Source: Herminiimonas sp.
GTDB taxonomy: Bacteria; Pseudomonadota; Gammaproteobacteria; Burkholderiales; Burkholderiaceae
Assembly (NCBI GenBank): GCA_014377155.1
Contig: JACMQD010000136.1
Location: 1-34,198, forward strand
Length of the DNA stretch: 34,198 nt
Reading direction: 5' to 3'
The notes under the pieces are model-generated. The model was not told where the DNA came from. It ran no database searches and saw only the letters and a program-made list of their open reading frames with translations. The position numbers and the translations under genes are program-made. Positions 26,313-34,198 of the stretch are shown here, in pieces (the stretch's first letter is position 1; the number at the start of each line of letters is the position of its first letter).

Positions 26313-27605
26313 TCAAGCGGGCGCGTACTGCGCATCCTTGACCGTGTAATTCGAGTCTTCGCCATTCCATTTGCCCGACACGCCCCAGATGGAATGCATG
26401 GCCTTGAAATCATTTTCTGCAGCATATTGCTCGGTGAGTTTGGGATCTTTCCATTCCGCCGGTTTACCGGTGTCGTGATCTTTCACCAACTGGAATTCGC
26501 CCTGTGAATTTTTGGTATAAATTGCCATGCGACCGTTTTCGAACACCAGCTTGTTCGTCATCCCTTCAGGCGGCCACTCCTTGAAACCAAAATCTTCCGG
26601 CACCGACGCGACGTCGATGATTTTTTTACCTTGATCCCAAAACCCTGAAAGGCGTACCCTTGGATCAGGGCTAAGACCGGTTTCCATCAGGTCAGCCTCC
26701 ATGTATTGCTGTCCTTTTTTCCCGCCATAGAAGAACGACGACTGGTCGACACCTTTTGCATCGTCGGCTTTCGACTGGACAGTGTAGCTACCGTACTTCG
26801 CTGCCACTGGACCGACAATCTCGGCGCCAGTACCGTTCTTCAGATGCAGCGTGACTGATCCGTCGGCATTCTTTTCTGCGTTGTTGACGCTGAATCCGCT
26901 CGCGAAGGGTGGGCCGTTTTTTCCATTGCGCGCAGCAAACTGATCCAGGATCGATCCACCGTCTTTCACAACGGATGGCGGCAGGGTTTCCACGCTTTGC
27001 GTGGAATTGCCGCCTTTGTTTGGTTCAGTAGCGTGTCCTGCTGCCCCCCCTGCCGAAGCAGCACCGACCGGCCCACCACCTCCAGAGCCGCCGCCCCCAG
27101 ATCCGCCGCCGCCAGAACCGCCGCTTGCGGAACTGCCGCCCGTATTGCCGTTACCTGAATAGAGGCGATTATCGTTTGCCACGGGACCATTACCACCCGC
27201 TGCGGGATTGCCGGAATCACCACCGGCACCGTTCGGGTCCTGCGCATCCTGGCCGAGAAAATATCGATTTATCTGGTCCAGCAATTTTGATAAGGCACTG
27301 CCCTGGTCTGGGCTAACGGAGGCGAGCAGTTTTTTCCACATGTCCCAAAAACTTTTGGTCGAGGGGTCGAGTGCGGAAAAATCATCTGATGTATCTGCCG
27401 TCAAGCCGCGGCCGTCGGCATAAATTTCTTCGCTGCCATCCGCCATGACCTTGGCAAGCGTTCCATCGGTTGACGACACGATATCGCCGGGCTCGAGCAC
27501 AAAATCCTTGAGATTATCCTTGGTGATGACAGTCTCATCGCCATCGGCAGTAAAAACATGGGTGCCAACTTGCAAGGGATTTTGACTCTGTTGTACTGTG
27601 TTCAT
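26313..27605 (-). CDS. harpin-like modular protein with C-terminal GH16-type domain (candidate type III effector)
   Basis: The product has 430 residues and no cysteine. AGGTGG before the ATG at 27605 decides the start. Residues 1-121 align without gaps to the neighbouring gene product (56 of the first 71 identical by eye). Residues 125-205 are Gly/Ser/Asn-rich, including four G-rich blocks in GGSGGGGSGGGGSGGGG. Residues about 235-430 look like a GH16 beta-jelly-roll: 'DGSVTLHLKNGTGAEIVG', 'KYGSYTVQSKA', then YMEADLMETG with the catalytic pattern ExDxxE (E303, D305, E308), and a late 'MHSIWGVSGKWNG' segment. GH16 enzymes cut or transfer beta-glucans and galactans. There is no Sec signal peptide. 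Glycine-rich, Cys-free, domain-fused proteins are typical of harpins such as HrpW, which carries a pectate lyase domain. The GH16 and effector calls are inference from pattern. Confidence 0.65.
   Translation of the reverse strand: MNTVQQSQNPLQVGTHVFTADGDETVITKDNLKDFVLEPGDIVSSTDGTLAKVMADGSEEIYADGRGLTADTSDDFSALDPSTKSFWDMWKKLLASVSPDQGSALSKLLDQINRYFLGQDAQDPNGAGGDSGNPAAGGNGPVANDNRLYSGNGNTGGSSASGGSGGGGSGGGGSGGGGPVGAASAGGAAGHATEPNKGGNSTQSVETLPPSVVKDGGSILDQFAARNGKNGPPFASGFSVNNAEKNADGSVTLHLKNGTGAEIVGPVAAKYGSYTVQSKADDAKGVDQSSFFYGGKKGQQYMEADLMETGLSPDPRVRLSGFWDQGKKIIDVASVPEDFGFKEWPPEGMTNKLVFENGRMAIYTKNSQGEFQLVKDHDTGKPAEWKDPKLTEQYAAENDFKAMHSIWGVSGKWNGEDSNYTVKDAQYAPA
27383..27604 (-). repeat. diverged direct repeat, copy A (5' part of the GH16-type gene)
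   Basis: This stretch and 28672-28893 encode the nearly identical N-terminal domain of the two effector-like proteins and align without gaps over about 220 bp. Beyond it the two genes are unrelated. The repeat is the result of a domain duplication or of gene conversion. Confidence 0.75.
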
Positions 27606-27659
27606 GATTTTGCCACCTTGGTTGACTTCAATCCGGCTGACCGATACCGGCCGTAACAA

Positions 27660-27803
27660 TCAGCGCTTTCTGATGAGCTGCGTAAGCTTTGGCCATGTTT
27701 TATTTGCGGCAGTTTTTGTGACCGTGTTACCTGCCACTGCTGGGCTATTGTTGCTCGCCGATGCCGCTCTCGTTCCCATTGCGCGTCTTGATGGCGCTTC
27801 CAT
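27660..27803 (-). CDS. possible small ORF between the two effector-like genes
   Basis: An ATG at 27803 opens a 47-codon frame ending at 27660, with a Ser/Ala/Asn/Thr-rich middle ('ASASNNSPAVAGNTVTKTAANK') and a basic end. The ribosome site is poor (GGGTTTGGG far upstream). It resembles no family known to me. It may equally be non-coding leader of the downstream gene. Confidence 0.2.
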   Translation of the reverse strand: MEAPSRRAMGTRAASASNNSPAVAGNTVTKTAANKTWPKLTQLIRKR

Positions 27804-27874
27804 TAAACTTGCCCAAACCCTAGCCCTAGCCTCAAACATTTTCTCGAAACCGACTCATTCCCGCAGAAATACCG

Positions 27875-28894
27875 CTAAATTAATTTGGCAAGTTCATCAA
27901 AAACCTTGATACCTTTTTGAACATTCAAGAACGCATCTTTATTGTTCAGTTCCGCATCATGGTGGCTGTCGAACATGAATTTGATGGTGTTGATATCTTC
28001 AATGGAGACATGGGAGCTCTTCGATAACTTTTCCGCATCGTTTTCCCCATTCGGACCACCACCGAAACTGAAAACCTTGTCTGTACCCGAGTTGGCCATG
28101 AGCCAGTCAGATGCCTGCTGCATGGCTTCATAGGGATCATCCGAGGTAACGATTCCTTTTTTCCTGAGGCTATCCATGGCGGGTCCAATGCGCTCCAAGA
28201 ACGTGGCATAGCCGTCTTCGAAACCATGGTTATTGCCATCGGCAAGAATGCTTTCGACATGCTCCTTTAACGACGTGTTAGCAGTATCATCACCGGGTGC
28301 TCCAGTAGCATTGGCCTTGAAACCGCCGCCGGGACCCGCACCTGTCATACCGTCGCCAGAGCCCGCACCTTTCGTATCGCCGCCGGCCGGTCCGCCGCCC
28401 GCCGCATTGCCTCCTGTCGAACCATTGCCCGTTCCGCTACCTGCCGGCGCATCTTTTTTAGCCAATTGAACAGGAGGTTTTCCAGTACCGCCGACAGGTT
28501 CAGGTTTACCGCTGGTGTCGGTTGGCACGTTCGCGTCCTCGCCGAAAAAATATTTTCTGATCTGGTACAGAAATGCCAGCAGGGATTTTTCCTGTTCCGG
28601 ATCCACGCCATCGAGAAGTTTTTTCCACATTTCCTTAAACCCATTAGGTGTGGCGGCAATCGTCGCCACATCGTCTGATTTGTCCGCAGTCAGGCCACGA
28701 CCGTCCGCGTAGATTTCCTCGTTCCCATCGGCCTTGACTTTCGCAATCGTCCCGTCGGTCGACGACACGATATCGCCGGGCTCCAGAACAAAATTATTCA
28801 CGTTGTCCTTGGTGATGATTGTGTCGCCGCCGTCCTGTCCATAGACGTGACTCCCAACCTGCAGGGGGTTTTGACTCTGTTGGATGGTCATCAT
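27875..28894 (-). CDS. harpin-like modular protein with unknown C-terminal domain (candidate type III effector)
   Basis: The product has 339 residues and no cysteine. The start (ATG at 28894, with a second ATG at once) has GGAG 8 nt upstream. Residues 1-121 are the domain shared with the next gene: 'QQSQNPLQVG', 'FVLEPGDIVSSTDGT', 'EEIYADGRGLTAD', then 'MWKKLL' and an amphipathic 'LLAFLYQIRKYFFGEDA'. Residues 125-205 are a Gly/Ala/Pro/Thr-rich linker. The C-terminal 135 residues are helical ('DGYATFLERIGPAMDSLRKKGIV', 'YEAMQQASDWLMANSG', 'DINTIKFMFDSHHDAELNNKDAFLNVQKGIKVFDELAKL') and not recognised. It lies upstream of the GH16-type gene, 270 bp apart, so both could be on one transcript started at the hrp-box-like element at 28996-29024. 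Function unknown; secretion is inferred. Confidence 0.6.
   Translation of the reverse strand: MMTIQQSQNPLQVGSHVYGQDGGDTIITKDNVNNFVLEPGDIVSSTDGTIAKVKADGNEEIYADGRGLTADKSDDVATIAATPNGFKEMWKKLLDGVDPEQEKSLLAFLYQIRKYFFGEDANVPTDTSGKPEPVGGTGKPPVQLAKKDAPAGSGTGNGSTGGNAAGGGPAGGDTKGAGSGDGMTGAGPGGGFKANATGAPGDDTANTSLKEHVESILADGNNHGFEDGYATFLERIGPAMDSLRKKGIVTSDDPYEAMQQASDWLMANSGTDKVFSFGGGPNGENDAEKLSKSSHVSIEDINTIKFMFDSHHDAELNNKDAFLNVQKGIKVFDELAKLI
28672..28893 (-). repeat. diverged direct repeat, copy B (5' part of the second effector-like gene)
   Basis: Partner of the repeat at 27383-27604, in the same orientation about 1.3 kb away. It could support recombination that swaps C-terminal modules. Confidence 0.75.
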
Positions 28895-28995
28895 GATTTT
28901 GTCTCCGGCCTTGATGTCGATATACTGGTGTGTGCAAGCATTCATGCGTGGCCCGTGGTGAAAGTGCGGGCTGGCGTTAAAGCGGTCTCATAACA

Positions 28996-29024
28996 TTAGT
29001 GGCACGGGCGGAACACGGAGTTCC
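28996..29024 (-). promoter_or_regulatory. hrp-box-like promoter upstream of the effector-like genes
   Basis: On the minus strand GGAACT (29019-29024) is followed after exactly 16 bp by CCACTAA (28996-29002). The consensus read by the ECF sigma factor HrpL is GGAACC-N15/16-CCACNNA, so 10 of 11 defined bases match, with correct spacing. It lies about 100 bp before the start of the first effector-like gene. Other ECF factors also use GGAAC at -35, so the sigma factor is not certain. Confidence 0.6.
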
Positions 29025-29086
29025 ATGCAGCGGGGCGCTTTGCCCTGCATTTTCTGCGTGAGGCACGGAGGACAAGTTAGGAGTCG

Positions 29087-29316
29087 ATGGTTGATTCTAA
29101 GGCGCGTCGCTGCTCCCGTCGCATGGTGAAGAAGGTAACGATGCGGGGAAACGATAGTGGGAGTGACGAGCAAGATGCCGTCATTGGACTGAATTACATC
29201 GGCGTTGGATCGGCGATGGCACGGCGGTTTGACAGCGTGAGGATGTGACGAGTTTCTTCAGTCTGACAGCAGCAACGCAGTTGCAGCGCCGCCTGCCGAC
29301 CGTGCTCCATTCATGA
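29087..29316 (+). pseudogene. disrupted, diverged remnant of a tcdA 3' end
   Basis: Two adjoining frames match the end of TcdA. The first (29087-29248) reads KARRCSRR, then DEQDAVIGLNYIGVGSAM, against KVRKRLRS and DEQEGVTGLNCAGFGSAM of the intact gene. After an extra stretch of about 26 bp the match resumes in another frame at 29245 (VTSFFSLTAATQLQRRL against VTASFGLVAAAQVLRKL) and stops at 29314-29316, the expected end. The piece between the basic segment and DEQ is shortened. It has the same strand as tcdA and lies just outside the effector-like pair. The divergence means it is not a recent copy. Confidence 0.7.
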
Positions 29317-29341
29317 ACGCGGTGTTAGTTTTGACAGCTAC

Positions 29342-29872
29342 CTAGCGACCGTCCAGCATGCGTGAGGTCAGCACCCGATATACCACCTCACCGCCTTCCA
29401 CATCAGAATGCACCAACGCGACATGACTGGCTTTCCACTCGACTGCATCGAACGGAAAATCTTCGAGCGCCGTGGTGTTGCGCGCCAGGGTGACATGCGG
29501 AATGAAGCTTGAACGGCGATCGACGTGGATGCCAGCCCGTTCCAGCGCCTGTGCCAGATTTTGCTCCAGCGTCGACAAGGCTTCGGGCACCGCCGACATG
29601 CCGGCCCAAGCCAATTGCGGCTCGGTGAAATAGCCGATGCGGTCGAAAGTCAGCTTCGGTGTAACTGAAGGCAGCGCCATCAGAATCGACTCCAGCAGCG
29701 GTAGCGAGGACGGCGGTTGTGCGCCCAGAAAAGCCAGCGTCAGATGCAGGTTGTCAGAACGTGTCAGACGCCCTGCCATAGCGATCTGCAATTGTGATAG
29801 TGCTGCGCGGGTCGCACCATCCGGCCACAGCGCGTAAAACAGGCGCAGGTAATCTCGTTTGTCGGTAATCAT
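29342..29872 (-). CDS. thpR: RNA 2',3'-cyclic phosphodiesterase (2'-5' RNA ligase family)
   Basis: The product has 176 residues from the ATG at 29872, preceded by GGGGAG at 5 nt; a GTG two codons earlier would disrupt that spacing. The two HxTx motifs of the 2H phosphoesterase fold are HLTL (43-46) and HVTL (126-129). The start 'LRLFYALWPDG' and 'FTEPQLAWAG' are family features. The enzyme opens 2',3'-cyclic phosphates on RNA ends and can ligate tRNA halves in vitro. It begins 21 bp after guaC on the same strand, so the two form an operon, although no functional tie is known. Confidence 0.93.
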   Translation of the reverse strand: MITDKRDYLRLFYALWPDGATRAALSQLQIAMAGRLTRSDNLHLTLAFLGAQPPSSLPLLESILMALPSVTPKLTFDRIGYFTEPQLAWAGMSAVPEALSTLEQNLAQALERAGIHVDRRSSFIPHVTLARNTTALEDFPFDAVEWKASHVALVHSDVEGGEVVYRVLTSRMLDGR

Positions 29873-29893
29873 GTGCACTCCCCTAAAGGCGGT

Positions 29894-30946
29894 TCAGGAT
29901 GGGCCGAACACGTCGTTGAGCTGGCGCGTGACACGCACGAAAGTAGTTCGCTTGGTCAGCTCCTTCAATTTGTGCGCACCGACATAGGTGCACGCCGAGC
30001 GTACGCCGCCCAGGATTTCCTGCACCGTATCGACTACCGCGCCGCGATAGGGAACCAGCACTTCCTTGCCTTCGGCAGCGCGATACTTTGCCACGCCCCC
30101 GGCGTAGCGTTCCATGGCGGTACTGCTGCTCATGCCATAAAACGACATGAACTGCTTGCCATCGCGTTCGACGACATCGCCTGCGCATTCATCATGACCC
30201 GCCAGCATGCCGCCCAGCATGATGAAATCGGCGCCGCCGCCGAACGCCTTTGCGAGGTCGCCTGGCACAACGCAGCCGCCATCGGCACAGATCTGGCCGC
30301 CGAGTCCGTGCGCGGCATCGGCACATTCGATGACCGCCGACAATTGCGGATAGCCGACGCCGGTCATCTTACGCGTAGTGCAGACCGATCCGGGACCGAT
30401 ACCGACTTTGACGATGTCGGCGCCGGCTAAAATAAGTTCTTCGGTAATGTCGCCGGTGACGACATTGCCCGCCATGATGGTTAAATGTGGAAAGGCGATG
30501 CGCACCTTCTTGACGAAATTGATGAAGCCTTCGGTATAGCCATTGGCGACATCGATACAGACATACTCGATGGACGCATGCGCGCGTTCCATGACCTTGC
30601 TGAACTTGTCGAAATCGGTCTGACCGATGCCCATCGAATAGAAAGCACAGGACGCCGGCAGCCCGCTCGCGGCCAGCGACTGGAAGAACGCCACTGATTC
30701 GTCCGCCGTGAAATGTTTGTGCAGCGCCACTGACAAGCCCTGCTCGCCGAGCACACGCGCCATGTCGGCGGTTCCGGTGGTGTCCATGTTGGCGGCGATG
30801 ATCGGAATCCCGTGATAGGTCTTCCGAGAGTGGTGGAAAACGAATTCACGGCGTATGTCGACCTCGGAACGCGAGGTCAGCGTTGAGCGTTTTGGACGGA
30901 TCAGCACGTCCTTGAAGTCAAGTTTGACCGATTCTTCTATATGCAA
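29894..30946 (-). CDS. guaC: GMP reductase
   Basis: The product has 350 residues. The start is TTG at 30944-30946, with GGAG 7 nt upstream. GuaC converts GMP to IMP and ammonia with NADPH. The IMPDH/GMPR signature '[12 protein letters not shown]' holds the catalytic Cys189. '[38 protein letters not shown]' and '[16 protein letters not shown]' are the phosphate-binding and flap segments. There is no CBS domain, which separates it from IMP dehydrogenase. The beginning '[22 protein letters not shown]' is typical of GuaC. It is the first gene of the guaC-thpR operon. Confidence 0.96.
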   Translation of the reverse strand: MHIEESVKLDFKDVLIRPKRSTLTSRSEVDIRREFVFHHSRKTYHGIPIIAANMDTTGTADMARVLGEQGLSVALHKHFTADESVAFFQSLAASGLPASCAFYSMGIGQTDFDKFSKVMERAHASIEYVCIDVANGYTEGFINFVKKVRIAFPHLTIMAGNVVTGDITEELILAGADIVKVGIGPGSVCTTRKMTGVGYPQLSAVIECADAAHGLGGQICADGGCVVPGDLAKAFGGGADFIMLGGMLAGHDECAGDVVERDGKQFMSFYGMSSSTAMERYAGGVAKYRAAEGKEVLVPYRGAVVDTVQEILGGVRSACTYVGAHKLKELTKRTTFVRVTRQLNDVFGPS

Positions 30947-31050
30947 GGCACTCTCCGGTAGACAGGAAAAAAGTAATATCCACGTATGACAACATGCAGG
31001 GTCAGCAAGTTTCTGATGTACTTCAGGCTGACCTCGCAGGTCCCCGGCGG

Positions 31051-33810
31051 TTACCAGGTCGTCGACAAAAGCGGCGCGGTCAGTTCCGGTGGCAGCAGCA
31101 ACCGCTTCGACAGGAGCGCCGGTACGTCTTCGGCCGGCACCGGACGCGATACCAGATAGCCCTGTATTTCATAGCAGCCCAATGCCTGTAACGCGCGCAG
31201 CTGGTTCGCGGTTTCCACCCCTTCGGCCACCACCTGCATGGCGAGCGCATTGGCCATCGACATGATCGCGCGAAAAAAAACCGGGCCGTCGTCATTCTGG
31301 TCCAGCGCGGCAGTAAAAGCACGGTCCACCTTCAGGATATCCATATCAAGCCGGTGCAAGGTCGACAGCGACGAATAGCCCGTACCGAAATCGTCCACCA
31401 GCAACTTGATGCCGAGCTTGCGCAGGGCCGAAAGCTGCTCCGCGACGTCGTCGGCGTCGCCCATCATCGACGATTCGGTAATTTCAATTTCGATCAGGTC
31501 CGCGTTGGGATGGTGTATCGCCAAGGTCTTTGAAAAAAGCCTTGCGATGTCGCCATGGTTGAACTGGCGCGGTGAGACATTAATCGACACCGGCACCGGA
31601 TCGACCTGCAAGTTCTTCCACTGCGCGACCTGGCTGCAGACTTTTTCGACAATCAGTTCACCGAGCTTGAGAATCAGACCGGTTTCTTCTGCTAGCGCGA
31701 TGAATTCCAGCGGCGGCACCATCCCACGTGTCGGATGATTCCAGCGTACCAGCGCTTCCAGCCCATGCAGTTCACCGGTGTAGGTGCACACTCGTGGCTG
31801 GTAAAACATTACGAATTGATCGACCTCGACCGCGTGTTCGAGTGCACGCTCGGTTTCCAAGCGGTGCCGTAGCGCCTCGGACATGTGCGGCGCATAGAAG
31901 CTGTGGCGTCCGCCACCTTCGCCCTTGGCGTGGTACATCGCGATATCCGAATATTTGAGCAGGATTTCTGCCGTGGTACCGTCGAGTGGGAACAGGCTGA
32001 TGCCAACCGAGGCCCGAATTGTGCTGCTCCCGGCGCTGAGCTCGAAGGGTGTATCGAACAGGGCGGCGATGCATTCGGCGATGTCACTGGCATAGCCGAC
32101 CGCCTCGATGGGCTCGAGAATGACGGTGAATTCGTCGCCGCCCAGGCGTACCACGTGATCGGTCGGCCGCGCCAGCGTCTTGAGACGCAAGGCGACCAGG
32201 CGCAAAAGTTCATCGCCAACCGAGTGCCCGAGCGAATCGTTAATGTCCTTGAAATGATCGAGGTCGATGAACAGCAACGCCAGCATACCGCGCTCCTGCT
32301 GCACGCGGGGCAACGTCGAGCTCAGGAATCGCATGAGCCAGCTGCGATTGGGCAGCGCGGTCAGCGCATCCGCATTCGCCATGCGCCACAACGCCGCCTC
32401 TTGTGCCTTGTCGCTGGAAATGTCGCGGATCGTCAGCGCCAGGCCCTTGCCCGATTGCACGAATTTCCTACGTATCCATGCCATCTTCAAGGGGCTTTCG
32501 GGCGGCACGTTCAGTTCGTCCTCGAAATCGCCCGATTCCATCGCATGACGAAAGGAATCGAGTACGACCGATCGGTAGGGTTCGTCATAAATAGCCGATA
32601 CGTGCCTGCCTGTCAGCTCGGCCGCGGTCAGACCACTAAAACCGGCCCCGCGCTCGTTACAATCGGCCACCATGAAATCGACAATCGCGTCCTTTGCGTC
32701 GCGCACCGGGCGCAGCATGAAAAAACCTTCATCGCCGCTTTCGGTCGCCACGCGGTACACATCGCGCACCTCCGCCAATTGTTGCTTGCGGAATGCCGCG
32801 CGCGCAACGAGCATGGTGCCGCCGAGTGCCGCCAGCAGCAGAAGCAAACTGCCGCCGCTTGCCGCGTTACGGTAAGCGACACGATTTTGCCGGTGCTGGG
32901 CGAGCCGCTCCTCGATCGATATACCAACAACCGCGATTAACGGATAGCCCGGTACTTCACGCCAGGCAACATGACGTGCCTGCTTGTCATCGAACGATTC
33001 ACCGCTGCGCAGCGTTCCCGAACTGGTGCTGTCGAGCGAGCCGATCCGCACGAGCAACGCGCTTGGCGCGCCGTCGCTTGCGCCGCCGATTCCGGCCATA
33101 CGCACGACGCCATCGCGGCCGACCAGGGCCAGCATGCCAAGCTTGCCGAGGTTTGTTCCTTGGTAAAAAGACGCGAAGAACGCCGGCGTTACAGAAGCCA
33201 GCGCAATACCATCGAAACGGCCTGAAGCAGTTTCTAATCGGCGCGTGAATGGAATTACCGGTCTACCCGATAGCATTCCCAGGATCGGCTTGCCGACGTG
33301 CAGGTCCGGGGATCGGTTTCGGACATGAAATTGAAAGTCGTCGCGTTCCAGCATCGATAGCGGCTTGCGGATTGGCAGCGTTCCGGTAAGCGGCACGCCG
33401 TTGCGGTCTCCGATGGTGACATAGGCGTACTGCGAGCTGGCAAAAATCCCTTTGTTCAGCAACTCTTCGAGTTTCAGGGCGCGACCCGAACGTTCCCATT
33501 CATACTTCAGCAACAGCGTGGTTTGATCGACCTGTTCGAGCAAGCGCGCCAGGTATTGTGCGTAAGCGTTACCCAGGGTGATGGCCTCTTGCATCGTGTT
33601 GGTCTGGATAGTACGCCGCTCGCGGTCGAGTTCGGCATAGGTGGCAATCAGCACCACCAGACCAATCGCAACGCACGCAGCATTCCACAGCACGGCATGC
33701 CACAAACTCCGCCTGTCATGCAGCAGGCTGCGCAGGGCCGCGGAAAAACCGATGCGGTCTTCCGGTCGCTCGACCGCCGCGTTGTCTTTTTCATCCATTC
33801 GTTTCGTCAT
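31051..33810 (-). CDS. membrane sensor protein with PAS, GGDEF and EAL domains
   Basis: The product has 919 residues from the ATG at 33810; the frame is open to 33876 and the ribosome site is weak at every candidate. A membrane helix at about residues 38-60 and a second at about 315-335 flank an extracytoplasmic sensor of the dCache/PDC type (about 65-310; '[16 protein letters not shown]', '[14 protein letters not shown]'). A PAS-like domain follows (about 345-465). The GGDEF motif is intact at 557-561 with an RxxD inhibitory site (RPTD) just before. The EAL domain has EAL at 685-687 and '[13 protein letters not shown]' later. Both c-di-GMP synthesis and hydrolysis are therefore possible; which dominates cannot be told. 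It is monocistronic. Confidence 0.94.
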   Translation of the reverse strand: MTKRMDEKDNAAVERPEDRIGFSAALRSLLHDRRSLWHAVLWNAACVAIGLVVLIATYAELDRERRTIQTNTMQEAITLGNAYAQYLARLLEQVDQTTLLLKYEWERSGRALKLEELLNKGIFASSQYAYVTIGDRNGVPLTGTLPIRKPLSMLERDDFQFHVRNRSPDLHVGKPILGMLSGRPVIPFTRRLETASGRFDGIALASVTPAFFASFYQGTNLGKLGMLALVGRDGVVRMAGIGGASDGAPSALLVRIGSLDSTSSGTLRSGESFDDKQARHVAWREVPGYPLIAVVGISIEERLAQHRQNRVAYRNAASGGSLLLLLAALGGTMLVARAAFRKQQLAEVRDVYRVATESGDEGFFMLRPVRDAKDAIVDFMVADCNERGAGFSGLTAAELTGRHVSAIYDEPYRSVVLDSFRHAMESGDFEDELNVPPESPLKMAWIRRKFVQSGKGLALTIRDISSDKAQEAALWRMANADALTALPNRSWLMRFLSSTLPRVQQERGMLALLFIDLDHFKDINDSLGHSVGDELLRLVALRLKTLARPTDHVVRLGGDEFTVILEPIEAVGYASDIAECIAALFDTPFELSAGSSTIRASVGISLFPLDGTTAEILLKYSDIAMYHAKGEGGGRHSFYAPHMSEALRHRLETERALEHAVEVDQFVMFYQPRVCTYTGELHGLEALVRWNHPTRGMVPPLEFIALAEETGLILKLGELIVEKVCSQVAQWKNLQVDPVPVSINVSPRQFNHGDIARLFSKTLAIHHPNADLIEIEITESSMMGDADDVAEQLSALRKLGIKLLVDDFGTGYSSLSTLHRLDMDILKVDRAFTAALDQNDDGPVFFRAIMSMANALAMQVVAEGVETANQLRALQALGCYEIQGYLVSRPVPAEDVPALLSKRLLLPPELTAPLLSTTW

Positions 33811-34029
33811 GCAAATCAATGCGGCGATTAAGTGCTGGCTCCTGACGCCGAGCGCTCGACGAATTTTCAGCGGCAATCGTCATGCGCAGGCAAAACGGCC
33901 AGATGGCGACGCGACGCAGCGACGCCATGACCATCGTTCCGGTGTTCTCATGCTTCAATGCTACATCAGAATATCGCGCTGCCACTGTATTTTGAGAGAC
34001 GCCGGCCGGTCCCGACTGCCGGTAATCTG
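33811..34029. other. intergenic region between xerD and the GGDEF-EAL gene
   Basis: 219 bp downstream of xerD on the minus strand. It has a GC-rich imperfect inverted repeat around CCGGCCGGTCCCGACTGCCGG but no T tract. No gene is seen. Confidence 0.4.
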
Positions 34030-34198
34030 TCACCCGCGCGGATGGTGGCGGGCATGCAGCGTCTTGAGCCGTTCGCGGGCGACGTGGGTATAGATCTGGG
34101 TCGTCGAAATGTCCGAATGTCCCAGCAGCAGTTGCACCACGCGCAGGTCGGCGCCATGGTTGAGAAGATGCGTGGCGAATGCATGGCGCAGCGTATGC
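34030..34198 (-). CDS. xerD: site-specific tyrosine recombinase XerD, C-terminal part (5' end outside the window)
   Basis: The last 55 residues read '[55 protein letters not shown]'-like sequence. This contains the HxLRH box, the LLGH histidine and the nucleophilic Tyr in IYTH of tyrosine recombinases. The ending HHPRG and 'VARERLK.LH' point to XerD rather than XerC or an integrase. XerD resolves chromosome dimers at dif together with XerC. The frame is open to the window edge. Confidence 0.92.
   Translation of the reverse strand, partial: HTLRHAFATHLLNHGADLRVVQLLLGHSDISTTQIYTHVARERLKTLHARHHPRG

Noticed and set aside
27598..27909. Plus-strand 103-codon frame with a hydrophobic stretch between the two effector-like genes
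   Set aside because: It overlaps the starts and ends of both minus-strand genes and lacks a ribosome site; the hydrophobic run is chance.

Overview
The window comes from a betaproteobacterium of the order Burkholderiales, most likely the family Oxalobacteraceae. This is inferred from a tmRNA whose tag reads ANDNSYALAA, a paired cphA'/cphA cyanophycin locus with its ABC transporter and DUF1854 partner, a phasin, an RpoD with a Lys/Ala/Ser-rich N-terminal extension, and the overall mix of GC-rich housekeeping genes. No rRNA, tRNA, complete insertion sequence or CRISPR array was seen.

Layout. 1-2.2 kb: the 3' end of a LysR regulator and a stand-alone branched-chain amino-acid type periplasmic binding protein. 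2.3-6.5 kb: the tmRNA gene ssrA with its terminator, then a decayed tyrosine-integrase start only 165 bp further on, AT-richer non-coding or degraded DNA, an L,D-transpeptidase and an OmpA-like barrel that ends at its Pro/Ala linker. This looks like the eroded left part of an island inserted at ssrA. 6.5-9.3 kb: a membrane diguanylate cyclase, a CzcE-like lipoprotein and a DUF4952-type exported protein. 10.2-12.7 kb: the primary sigma factor RpoD, without the usual dnaG upstream, closed by a strong bidirectional terminator.

12.7-20.9 kb is a storage-polymer locus. cphA' and cphA (minus strand) make cyanophycin (poly-Asp backbone with Arg side chains). A divergent ABC exporter-type protein with a zinc-ribbon-like Cys motif overlaps a DUF1854 gene by 4 bp, and a DUF1272 gene follows. 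A phasin gene (21.0-21.6 kb) adds a link to polyhydroxyalkanoate granules. Its promoter lies between two copies of a TGCGCCGCA dyad, a plausible PhaR switch.

21.8-26.1 kb is ordinary housekeeping: flavin reductase, an HTH regulator, MsrA, a hemerythrin-like gene followed by pdxH, and TcdA.

26.3-29.3 kb is the most unusual part. Two minus-strand genes encode cysteine-free, glycine-rich proteins with a nearly identical N-terminal domain of about 120 residues and completely different C-terminal domains. One C-terminal domain looks like a GH16 glycoside hydrolase; the other was not recognised. A sequence matching the HrpL 'hrp box' (GGAACT-N16-CCACTAA) lies upstream of the first gene. The pair is bracketed by intact tcdA on one side and a diverged, disrupted copy of the tcdA 3' end on the other. 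The best reading is a small horizontally acquired cassette of harpin-like, probably type III secreted, effectors. No secretion apparatus is present in the window.

29.3-34.2 kb: thpR and guaC (apparent operon), a large PAS-GGDEF-EAL protein, and the 3' end of xerD running off the window.
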